A stretch of DNA of 64,000 bases from Homalodisca vitripennis (taxonomy: Eukaryota > Arthropoda > Insecta > Hemiptera > Cicadellidae). This document shows positions 57,301-59,880 of this stretch, piece by piece (position 1 is the stretch's first letter; each line of letters starts with the position of its first letter). The notes under the pieces were generated by a model. The model did no database searches. It was not told where the DNA came from and saw only the letters and a program-made list of their open reading frames with translations. Made by a program: the position numbers and the translations under genes. Location: the NCBI RefSeq assembly GCF_021130785.1, contig NC_060213.1, positions 97,518,501 to 97,582,500 on the forward strand, written 5' to 3'.

Positions 57301-59880
57301 CCATAGTAAAAAAGGAAAAACTCAAAAAGATTCCCAAAAATCCCTGCCATTTGGACAAGACAAGATATTTTCAAAATGTTTGTACCAAATTGTTCAGCAT
57401 TCAACAACCTTTAAAAGTATATGCCAACAAACATACCTTAATATTTGAAATTTTTGAAATTCATAACTGTGACCCTCATTTTCGGGTACATCCTGTATTT
57501 TAAATGTAACAAAAACACAACAATGCACAATGTTTTAGTTATTACAATTTAATTACCAACTGGTACACAGTCAATGATTAAAAGTAATTAAAATAACATT
57601 TATTGAGCCCCTAAATTTTTAACTGAACATTAAATTTTAAATTATTATCAAAAGTTTTATCAATAATAATAATTTTATAATGCTTTATATTTATTAAATA
57701 CTATTTTCAAAAAATTCCTTTGTATTATAGTTCATTTTGACAAATGAATTCTTTAAATTTCTTAGTAAATTTAGAAAATGGATGTTCCTTATATGGGCAG
57801 TAGACAATAGACAATATGCTTTATTAACAATATCATCAAGACATGTTGCAGAGTCATTTTTTTTACATGGCTGATGAATATTATTGTAGTATTATTGTAG
57901 GTATTAATCAAAGATATCAATCTATGATTAATACCTTATATTTTTCAGGATTTTCATGTACAAAATTTAACATTTCCAAAATATACATAAAAGACAAAGT
58001 AAGAATGGTAATTTTTTAAATATAGGTTTATATGGAGTTCTTCCAATTCTATAATTCTAATAATTGAAATTTGGATTTATAAGGAGCTTTAGTACACCTG
58101 AGCCATTATCCTACAAAGTAATTATTAATTTCATAACTAACTCAGCAATGAGTATACATGGGCATAATACAAGGCAGTACAAACTTCCAATGATGTAACT
58201 AACTAATACACGCAAGGCATATATAGTTGAATAGACTTTTTTTAATACACTGATAGGGTTAGAAAAACTCCAATTAACTGTTGAGATGTATACCTAAAAA
58301 TTTAACCACTTGTATGTTACTACATTCTTTGTCAAAGTTGTTATTTTTTTATTTAAAGCACAATATTGTTGTTTTCTCTAGATTTTAACATCACACCATG
58401 ACTAAGTACAATTTTGTCAAGTCTATTAATGACATCTCTGGCATCACGTTTAAGGTCACTTACAATTTTTTTGTTTAATTAGAGCAGTTGTATCATCTGC
58501 ATACAAAAAGAGGCTACAAACTCCTTTCTTACAAACACTATTAATTCTCAAGACTGTTTTTTATAATATGGCATTAAAATTATTATGGTATATTATTGTA
58601 AAATTATAGTATATATTAAAAACCAAAATGGTGTATTCTAAAAAAAAAACTATGTGAACGCTTGGTTAAAATAAAACTGCTTGTGCTTGGTCAATCTAAG
58701 CTCAGAACGTGGTTGGATAATGAAATCTGAGTTGTCTAATAACTGAAAATAGGAAGCAAATGATTTATCTAATGAGATCTCAAGGGGAACAATACATGGA
58801 ACATTGGAATATTTAAGGTTATGACTCTCCAAACCGAAAGATATTTGTCTGATAGCAGCAATAAGTCAACCAACTGACCATTTATGAGTTTTTTGTATTA
58901 TACCTAACTAATATGATTACAAAGCTCTTTGGCAGACAGTGTCCGAGACCAAATGATTATAGATTAGTAAATTAAATTTATCTGACCTACCAGAAATATG
59001 CAAGAGATTATATCTGAGGATATCTTGGCGTGTGGAGGATCCTCATCCTTGGCAGAGGGTTTGAGGTTGTAGTTCAGGCAGGACTCCAGGAGAGCTACCA
59101 AAGCATCGGCATGCTGCTCAATCGATCCTGTTTCTCTAAAAAAGTAACAGAAGGTTAGTTTTTAGATTTTCAAACAAAACATTATACAGTTTTGACACAT
59201 TTTACAATGAACTCATTATTATTAATGCCTTGTTATAAAAACATTCCCTAAAATCAGTTTTATCCCAATCCATTTTGAAAGTGCCTGGTTAATCCCAACC
59301 GTGACATCTAGCTATTGCAAAGCAGAATCTTCTGTTTCATAAACATCACACCTAAAGAAAGAGAATTTCATATTCTTAAATGATAATCTATGCCAATATC
59401 TCCTATTTTACTGAATAAATCAAACATAGGCTACTGCCAAGACATTGTAACTCTTCAACATTGCATATTGATCACTCTAATATTACTTTTAATTTTACAA
59501 TAAATTTACTGCACTAGTTAGACAGGAACTAATTATACATGGCTGTGTACATATGGAACATTTGTTATGGCATTTCTACTTGTCAGAAATAAGATAGTTC
59601 AGGTAATAATCTTTAAGTCATATCAACACTCAAATTTTTTTTGGACAAAAGTTACATAAAAATTATACGCTATACTTAAAAAATATTGTATTAAAGAAAG
59701 AACAACAAATTTAACTTACCTGATCGCGGATGTAACTTTTGTTATGCATATTTCCACAACGCTTTGGTCATTGTTATTGTTTACGTAATCTGGAAGACTT
59801 GTAATCTCTGCAATGGCGTTGATGACTTCTGTCAGGTCATTTACAATGGCTTGGTCAGAGAGGGAAAACAGATCTCCAGC
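20246..59880 (-). CDS. melt: melted / VEPH1 orthologue, PH-domain adaptor; 16 coding exons, 5' end missing
   Basis: Seen: exons on the minus strand at 59880-59720, 59135-58991, 55810-55636, 55215-55052, 53790-53581, 52293-52127, 50290-50117, 49077-48941, 44918-44747, 43149-43079, 41820-41719, 40170-40037, 38430-38295, 36347-36079, 23731-23462 and 20488-20246. All have AG acceptors and GT donors, the phases agree throughout, and the total is 2730 nt (909 codons plus stop). Known of the family: Melted is a peripheral membrane protein that binds phosphoinositides through its C-terminal PH domain. In Drosophila it links to Tsc1 and FOXO in insulin/TOR signalling in fat, and opposes warts in the R7/R8 photoreceptor fate switch. 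Layout: helical ARM-like half (visible residues 1-340), low-complexity S/T/N linker (about 341-604), conserved block (605-739), Cys-containing segment plus PH domain (740-909). Fly and human proteins have similar length. The first coding exon (family start M-H-x-L-F...R-D-L-S-R) is not visible. The gene is unusually large because its introns hold many mobile elements. Confidence 0.96.
21665..21770 (+). repeat. Dispersed repeat with intact-looking hammerhead-like core
   Basis: In order: CTGAAGA (21673-21679); a six-pair stem GAGATC/GATCTC (21681-21686 with 21695-21700) around an eight-base loop; GAAA (21701-21704); CGTA (21705-21708); GTGTTA. Downstream are ATGGCAAATGTCTGGAAAAA and TCCTGTTTCCTTCC. 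The order CTGANGA, stem, GAAA, short spacer, UH matches a minimal hammerhead ribozyme with a tiny stem III, the form known from Penelope-like retroelements. Activity is inferred only. Confidence 0.55.
22260..22790 (+). pseudogene. DDE-type transposase-like fragment of an arthropod-wide repeat family
   Basis: An open stretch of 86 codons (22314-22574) reads [14 protein letters not shown], then [20 protein letters not shown] and [19 protein letters not shown]. After a stop the same family continues in frame pieces: [14 protein letters not shown], then a segment with ITF and SLPAN. This matches in order a common uncharacterised family in insect genomes with CFDxQxVxPLPKTPxQ, FYTWTEDxAGRG and FCDGCGGQNKN, likely an RNase-H-fold transposase core. 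It is broken by stops and lies antisense in a melted intron. The family name is uncertain. Confidence 0.6.
23462..23731 (-). CDS. melt: melted coding exon v15, start of PH domain
   Basis: Exactly 90 codons (740-829), phase 0 at both ends. It opens [18 protein letters not shown], has [13 protein letters not shown] (the family's CxxC site), then the PH start [20 protein letters not shown] followed by [16 protein letters not shown]. The basic KxnRxR cluster in the first PH strands is the expected phosphoinositide-binding surface. The intron separating it from v14 is over 12 kb, the longest here, and holds the nested transposons. Confidence 0.97.
24194..26917 (+). CDS. LINE ORF2 polyprotein fragment: endonuclease (partial) and reverse transcriptase, 907 codons
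   Basis: Residues 1-160 are the C-terminal part of an apurinic-type endonuclease ([10 protein letters not shown], then [15 protein letters not shown] and LDLVIS). Roughly the first 80 residues of that domain are missing, and a stop lies in frame at 24173. The reverse transcriptase spans about residues 380-700: [63 protein letters not shown] and the catalytic [10 protein letters not shown], then KDLGVVIS. One catalytic-region change is visible: the usual AFD of motif A reads AFG. The thumb carries a foreign in-frame insertion at about 26447-26507. The C-terminus reads [13 protein letters not shown] and is Leu-rich. The frame is open throughout, so the copy is fairly young, but the missing N-terminus and altered motif A mean it should not be autonomous. 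Confidence 0.88.
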   Translation: MSSGGGVLIAVKANFICKRIYSLEVDLPDCENIWIKLSSIAGKSIYLCVVYIRPRASVLTYQTFYDRLQNNNIINNSCVKILGDFNLPIFGRHYNLTMGDRLCRELLIFLNTHNLQLKNNILNFQNKTLDLVISNIENTEVSRCLDPLVVEDPYHPAIEVECVIAVQQTCGSRSIDEPGYCYRRADFLELSRGLATIDWSQLYLLYDVNVALDYFYKEVYKVINNTCPCKKSKVCKFPVWFTKEIILDLKLKEKFRKKYKRSGRQDYYVRFSNLRSKIKKDIKVAYENFAIEAENNIVADNKQFWKFVNNKKSARKNLLVMEYNGLQLDNGNLISNGFKDYFSSVYNKYTVEPTVELAMEGATMVGAGHLALDRVTEQDVTLAIEKLKSKSTAGPDLLPQYIFKGCADVFTQPLIYLYNLVLKSNTFPDQWKLTKITPIFKSGKESQIVNHRPVAVLSAPAKIFESIVHKYLYNYFKSILSPGQHGFLPGRSINTNLLNFTNYVSSRLDSSVQTDAIYLDLAKAFGKVDHLILLKKLHFYGLSNNLIKFFHTYLINRKQFVYYKGYLSSTFLVQSGVPQGSNLGPCLFTIMINDLCDFVKSVNALLFADDLKLFYHISSVNDTEILQSDLDNVNNWSVLNKLRFNVSKCHVMSFTRSKNCIIKNYNLNGEVIARVDSIKDLGVVISSDLSFSSHIENCVNSASRMLEFIIRQGVNFKNIRSFITLYTSLVRSRLENAVIVWNPMHLIHEELIVQYNTIQMIFIDINMEYSHGVKIEQVQKRFLRYLYYKCFNIYTYLVPYIELLEMFGLESLSRRRRVLAQVYLWGLVRGRVDDANCLGVLSYRVPNFNSRNKCLFHLPYSRTATRAFFPLLRMMRSYNTILLGGSDIDIHHDSLNVFKKKIKPLLS
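26447..26507 (-). mobile_element. Short LINE 3' tail inserted in frame in the RT thumb region
   Basis: Read on the minus strand this holds GTCAATAAAGATCATTTG followed by TATTG repeated three times. That is the layout of a LINE 3' end: AATAAA followed by a pentamer tail, as in the copy ending at 48532 (AATAAAGATATT then ATTGA repeats). It splits the expected thumb motif (VWNP...[16 protein letters not shown]) without breaking the frame, adding about 22 residues that the surrounding family pattern lacks. Confidence 0.6.
27005..27148 (+). repeat. 25-bp tandem repeat, about 5.8 copies, in the LINE 3' UTR
   Basis: Units start at 27005, 27030, 27055, 27080, 27105 and 27130, each close to ATTATATTATATTTATTGCA followed by TTGTT, with single-base changes. 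The hydrophobic open frame at 26880-27158 is a reading of this repeat and not a gene. Confidence 0.9.
28964..29251 (+). pseudogene. LINE ORF1 fragment (coiled coil / RNA-binding)
   Basis: A 95-codon open stretch, [20 protein letters not shown] followed by [16 protein letters not shown], preceded in another frame by a Lys/Glu-rich coiled coil. LEQYxRxNNIEIxGxP is a signature of ORF1p in CR1/L2/jockey-group LINEs. It is frameshifted on both sides. Confidence 0.75.
31277..32473. mobile_element. piggyBac-type element B, nested in the LINE
   Basis: TTAA at 31277-31280 and 32470-32473. The ends are CCATTCATGAC and, on the other side, GTCACGAAATGG, whose complement CCATTTCGTGAC matches with one gap. 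Removing it and one TTAA restores a continuous LINE reading (NIAPILTNL), which proves insertion into a pre-existing LINE. Inside, about 31930-32200 holds a decayed piggyBac transposase C-terminus (see separate entry). The interior is GC-richer at both ends with repeated GACGGGCAG words (31299 and 31346). Confidence 0.82.
31926..32210 (+). pseudogene. piggyBac transposase C-terminal remnant with cysteine-rich domain
   Basis: Broken frames read a Lys/Pro-rich segment, then KVCAFTGEK, a stop, and a Cys/His pattern ending [13 protein letters not shown]. piggyBac transposases end in CKVC..xGxRK.T.YxC..C....H...CF..YH, so the order and spacing fit. A C run near 32071-32080 suggests slippage. Not functional. 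Confidence 0.6.
33253..33301. repeat. Adenine-rich tract
   Basis: Nearly uninterrupted A for about 48 bases with one T, inside the decayed LINE between its RT core and thumb. It may be the tail of a further small insertion or a grown microsatellite. The Lys-rich and Phe-rich open frames over it are artefacts. Confidence 0.85.
34840..35860 (+). mobile_element. Broken mariner element
   Basis: The transposase start reads [20 protein letters not shown] and [20 protein letters not shown] (from 35023). After frameshifts come [14 protein letters not shown] (first catalytic Asp region, about 35430), [13 protein letters not shown] (second Asp, about 35567), then in another frame [20 protein letters not shown] and LAPPDF (third Asp of DD34D), followed by [14 protein letters not shown]. 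It ends near 35795. The left end GTTCAATAAGCATCGGAAC resembles mariner termini. I did not find a matching right inverted repeat. At least three frameshifts make it dead. Confidence 0.82.
35575..35796 (+). pseudogene. mariner transposase C-terminal open stretch
   Basis: 73 codons covering the last catalytic Asp ([10 protein letters not shown]) through FQWAFDE and a stop. Continuous with the fragments above only after frame correction. It begins in the middle of the catalytic domain, so it is a relic and not a gene. Confidence 0.75.
36079..36347 (-). CDS. melt: melted coding exon v14, conserved block
   Basis: Residues 651-739: [20 protein letters not shown], then [20 protein letters not shown] and a long segment ending [18 protein letters not shown]. 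The family has AKL.F.C...G.YCLYS followed by PW(V)I..MF. It starts with two bases completing Glu650 after TTTTTCAG and ends in phase 0 before GTCAGC. Confidence 0.95.
36348..38294 (-). other. Melted intron between v13 and v14
   Basis: GTAGGT to TTTTTCAG, about 1.9 kb. No mobile element or gene recognised. The 62-codon frame at 36596-36784 shows no domain. Confidence 0.8.
38295..38430 (-). CDS. melt: melted coding exon v13, conserved block
   Basis: Residues 605-649 plus the first base of codon 650: [20 protein letters not shown], then [12 protein letters not shown] and [13 protein letters not shown]1 proteins have the matching L..H...NL.K.KAY...I....P....CTIE pattern. Acceptor TTTCAG, donor GTAGGT. 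Confidence 0.96.
38431..40036 (-). other. Melted intron between v12 and v13
   Basis: About 1.6 kb, AT-rich. It contains the repeat at 39107-39240 and a TG/TA microsatellite at about 39680-39710. No gene recognised. The frames at 38785-38976 and 38986-39195 overlap the repeat and lack domains. Confidence 0.8.
39107..39240 (+). repeat. Widespread insect repeat remnant, possibly Helitron-associated
   Basis: Contains AATATTACAAATGCGAAAGT, then TTTGTTTGTTTC, GCTTTCACCCTTAAACTATT and CCGGTTGTACTGAAATTT. A run of this kind (AATGCGAAAGT, TTTGTTTG, TTTCACGC.AAACTACTGAACCGAT, TGAAATTT) is very common in insect genomes, and I associate it with Helitron-type elements. That link is from memory and uncertain. 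Confidence 0.45.
40037..40170 (-). CDS. melt: melted coding exon v12
   Basis: Residues 561-604: [20 protein letters not shown], then [20 protein letters not shown] and AITQ. This is the last linker exon. It ends in phase 0 directly before the conserved [10 protein letters not shown] block. Acceptor CTGTAG, donor GTTATC (weaker than GTRAGT). Confidence 0.9.
40171..41718 (-). other. Melted intron between v11 and v12, with a hAT-like MITE
   Basis: GTGAGT at 41718 to CTGTAG at 40171. It holds the MITE 41393-41637. Otherwise AT-rich and unremarkable. Confidence 0.8.
41393..41637. mobile_element. hAT-like MITE, about 245 bp
   Basis: Ends CAGTGGTTTAAC and GTTACGCTACTG form diverged terminal inverted repeats of the same CAGTGGCGTAAC type as the copy at 8700. 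Inside both ends are G-rich/C-rich blocks (GAGAGGGGGTTAGAACCC and CCCCCTCCCCCTC). Flanking 8-mers GTTTATGA and GCATGTGA agree at five of eight positions. Confidence 0.62.
41719..41820 (-). CDS. melt: melted coding exon v11 (102 nt, symmetric)
   Basis: Residues 527-559: [20 protein letters not shown], then [13 protein letters not shown]. Both ends split a codon after its first base, so the exon is 34 codons in effect and could be included or skipped without a frameshift. Acceptor TTGTAG, donor GTGAGT. Like v12 it opens with Ser-Thr-Thr after the split codon. Confidence 0.88.
41821..44746 (-). other. Melted introns around v10
   Basis: Introns 41821-43078 and 43150-44746, both AT-rich. No gene recognised. 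Between 43269-43420 and 43840-43925, short words (GAGCTATAAGC, GCTCATATCGCT) recur in opposite orientation, suggesting remnants of a small inverted repeat, but I could not define ends. The frames at 43673-43927 and 43803-44042 are not convincing. Confidence 0.7.
43079..43149 (-). CDS. melt: melted coding exon v10 (71 nt)
   Basis: Residues 503-525: [20 protein letters not shown] followed by TTS. This is a very short linker exon with one base at each end belonging to split codons. Acceptor TTTGCAG, donor GTTAGA. Support comes from phase agreement with both neighbours and from Ser/Thr-rich composition matching them. Confidence 0.86.
44747..44918 (-). CDS. melt: melted coding exon v9
   Basis: Residues 446-501 plus a split codon: [20 protein letters not shown], then [23 protein letters not shown] and VTVTTKAA. 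The Ser/Thr/Gln-rich linker continues. Acceptor TTACAG, donor GTGGAG. The GC content is clearly above the surrounding intron. With v10 it forms a 243-nt block whose outer junctions share the same phase. Confidence 0.9.
45565..45830 (+). repeat. Dispersed repeat with diverged hammerhead-like core
   Basis: ACAC (45567-45570), CTGAAGA (45571-45577), a decayed stem, AAAAC, GTA and GTGT (45601-45607). ACAC and GTGT would pair as stem I. The required GAAA reads AAAA and the middle stem is lost. A second block at 45730-45820 has CATAGTGTTACTGA, CGATAGCAAATGTATGGCAA and ATCCTGTTTCCTTCAC, matching 21705-21770. Confidence 0.5.
46540..48532 (+). mobile_element. 5'-truncated LINE with a single in-frame stop
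   Basis: Reverse transcriptase plus C-terminal domain, a 3' UTR, AATAAA near 48499-48504 and an ATTGA pentamer tail (48510-48532). The endonuclease is missing, so the element is truncated at about 46.5 kb. It is inserted antisense in a melted intron. A badly decayed relative lies at 17690-19085. No clear target duplication. Confidence 0.87.
46626..48299 (+). pseudogene. LINE reverse transcriptase, one premature TGA at 47646-47648
   Basis: Two open stretches (46626-47645 and 47649-48299) share one frame and are separated only by TGA. Reading upstream, the frame extends through [16 protein letters not shown]. The first part holds [56 protein letters not shown], the catalytic [27 protein letters not shown] and MFADDTVL. 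The second holds [38 protein letters not shown] and a basic C-terminus. All catalytic Asp residues are present. The frame is otherwise intact for about 560 codons, so the insertion is fairly recent. Jockey/CR1 group by motif pattern, clade not certain. Confidence 0.86.
48941..49077 (-). CDS. melt: melted coding exon v8
   Basis: Residues 400-444: [20 protein letters not shown], then [15 protein letters not shown] and SMTRLNI. It is basic and Ser-rich. It starts with one base completing Arg399 and ends with one base of a split Val. Acceptor TTGCAG, donor GTACGG. The linker is poorly conserved between species, so the identification rests on splice sites and phase. Confidence 0.9.
49078..50116 (-). 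other. Melted intron between v7 and v8
   Basis: About 1 kb, most of it the TTAA-bounded element 49432-50065. No gene recognised in the rest. Confidence 0.8.
49432..50065. mobile_element. Non-autonomous piggyBac-like element, about 0.63 kb
   Basis: TTAA at 49432-49435 and 50062-50065. The left end continues CCCTTCCCATACGTATTACG. The right end, read inward, is CCCTTAAAACGC, so only the first five bases match. A short open start ([34 protein letters not shown]) near 49853 looks like the acidic N-terminus of a piggyBac transposase. The two matching TTAA plus CCCTT ends support the call, but the short inverted repeat leaves doubt. Confidence 0.55.
50117..50290 (-). CDS. melt: melted coding exon v7, Asn-rich linker
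   Basis: Residues 342-398 plus a split codon. After [17 protein letters not shown] comes an Asn run of six, one Ile and six more Asn, encoded by mixed AAC/AAT codons, then [19 protein letters not shown]. This is the start of the low-complexity linker. The mixed codons suggest an established protein feature rather than a recent microsatellite, although length variation is likely. Acceptor TATAG, donor GTAATC. Confidence 0.93.
50568..51626 (+). mobile_element. Internally deleted piggyBac element C with TTAA duplication
   Basis: TTAA at 50568-50571 and 51623-51626. Terminal inverted repeats CCCTTTCCGCTCG and CGAGTGGAAAGGG match at 12 of 13 positions. Next to the left end a subterminal unit (CCGCTCGTATGTCGGA, then a GACG/CATC-spaced palindrome CCGACATTGC) is present twice, at about 50577 and 50621. 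The transposase is reduced to its first about 20 codons and its C-terminal part, so it lost roughly the middle two thirds. Confidence 0.9.
50845..51438 (+). pseudogene. piggyBac transposase with a large internal deletion
   Basis: Starts [20 protein letters not shown], then a stop. It resumes with [20 protein letters not shown], one stop, [20 protein letters not shown] and an open C-terminus to 51438. The cysteine-rich domain reads [13 protein letters not shown], then ETLYYCKTC and [11 protein letters not shown], the CxxC...CxxC...H...CF..YH pattern that binds the element's own subterminal DNA in known piggyBac transposases. MGGVD-type motifs (here MGGLD) are the family hallmark. The catalytic Asp region upstream is deleted. 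Confidence 0.88.
52127..52293 (-). CDS. melt: melted coding exon v6
   Basis: Residues 286-340 plus two bases of a split Ser codon. It begins [14 protein letters not shown] and continues through [16 protein letters not shown] and MLAQVYKNK. It closes the ARM-like half. Acceptor CTGTAG, donor GTGAGC. Confidence 0.95.
52294..53580 (-). other. Melted intron between v5 and v6
   Basis: GTCAGT to CTGTAG, about 1.3 kb. It contains a minus-strand LINE 3' end (52540-52960). The remaining part is AT-rich. Confidence 0.85.
52540..52960 (-). mobile_element. LINE 3' end, minus strand
   Basis: Read on the minus strand it matches the plus-strand copy at 55960-56350: GCAATAGCAAGGGAGTG, then ATCTTTGGTAGTTCGG, AATTTCCCCAAGAG, CCTGATTGGTTGTTT, and the end GGGACGCCCCTTAGAAGAAG. 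The pieces encode a Cys/His knuckle near the end of a LINE ORF2. Both copies stop at an (GAA)n tail. Not intact. Confidence 0.72.
53581..53790 (-). CDS. melt: melted coding exon v5
   Basis: Exactly 70 codons (residues 216-285), phase 0 at both ends. It contains [18 protein letters not shown] and [16 protein letters not shown] and forms part of the ARM-like helical half. It is more GC-rich than the surrounding intron, as expected for coding sequence. It is bounded by GTCCAG and GTCAGT. Skipping it would keep the frame but remove about two helical repeats. Confidence 0.95.
53791..55051 (-). other. Melted intron between v4 and v5
   Basis: AT-rich, no gene. At 54120-54139 GCAAAAGGGTTAA could be one end of a further piggyBac-like MITE, but I found no partner end. 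The 102-codon frame at 54337-54645 lacks a domain. Confidence 0.7.
55052..55215 (-). CDS. melt: melted coding exon v4
   Basis: Completes Gly161 and encodes residues 162-215: [20 protein letters not shown], then a Leu-rich helical repeat ending HIADNKPS. The LRVLP..Y pattern is conserved in the family. The acceptor is TTCCAG, the donor GTGAGT, and the end phase is 0. Confidence 0.95.
55636..55810 (-). CDS. melt: melted coding exon v3
   Basis: Encodes residues 103-160 plus the first base of codon 161: NYNKKEVM, then [20 protein letters not shown] and [20 protein letters not shown]1 proteins carry the same order (AVKFLH.GN.EL.RN, YLSLAAI..ADLL). It is bounded by GTTCAG and GTATGT. Confidence 0.96.
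55960..56350 (+). mobile_element. LINE 3' end with Cys/His knuckle, plus strand
   Basis: An open stretch of about 90 codons (55951-56223) reads [20 protein letters not shown], then [20 protein letters not shown] and RKRYAIFGS. HLxxHLxxxG followed by CxxCxxxEETxxHLLxxCP is the C-terminal signature of RNase-H-bearing LINEs such as LOA, R1 and I. It ends at an AATAGGACGCCCCATTGAAG AAGAAG tail. A second copy lies in reverse at 52540-52960. Confidence 0.75.
57805..58620 (-). mobile_element. Degenerate LINE 3' portion, minus strand
   Basis: Minus-strand reading from 58570: [16 protein letters not shown] (catalytic YADD), then [20 protein letters not shown] in pieces, KFLGIH, and later [11 protein letters not shown] from the thumb or C-terminal part. 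It ends near 57805 with AATAAAGCATATTGTCTATTG. Many frameshifts. It has the same orientation as melted, so it could contribute a polyadenylation signal within the intron. Confidence 0.72.
58991..59135 (-). CDS. melt: melted coding exon v2
   Basis: Completes the split Arg and encodes residues 55-102, including [20 protein letters not shown] and [17 protein letters not shown]. This is a helical repeat segment shared with vertebrate VEPH1. It is bounded by TTTTTTAG and GTAGGT and ends in phase 0. Confidence 0.96.
59136..59719 (-). other. Melted intron between v1 and v2
   Basis: GTAAGT to TTTTTTAG, 584 bases, AT-rich. Nothing recognised. Confidence 0.85.
59720..59880 (-). CDS. melt: melted coding exon v1 (first visible)
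   Basis: Encodes visible residues 1-54, opening AGDLFSL and containing [20 protein letters not shown], a hallmark of the Melted/VEPH1 N-terminus. It starts in phase 0 after an acceptor reading ...TTTAAG and ends with two bases of a split Arg codon before GTAAGT. In the family this segment directly follows a short first exon ending in R-D-L-S-R. The clean acceptor here means that exon lies upstream, but I could not find it between 59881 and 64000. Confidence 0.96.

Larger units (their letters stand above)
55811..58990 (-). other. Melted intron between v2 and v3
   Basis: GTAGGT to GTTCAG, about 3.2 kb. It holds a repeat fragment at 55910-55955 (related to 4938-5051), the LINE 3' end 55960-56350 and the LINE remnant 57805-58620. 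The other parts are AT-rich and show nothing. Confidence 0.85.
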
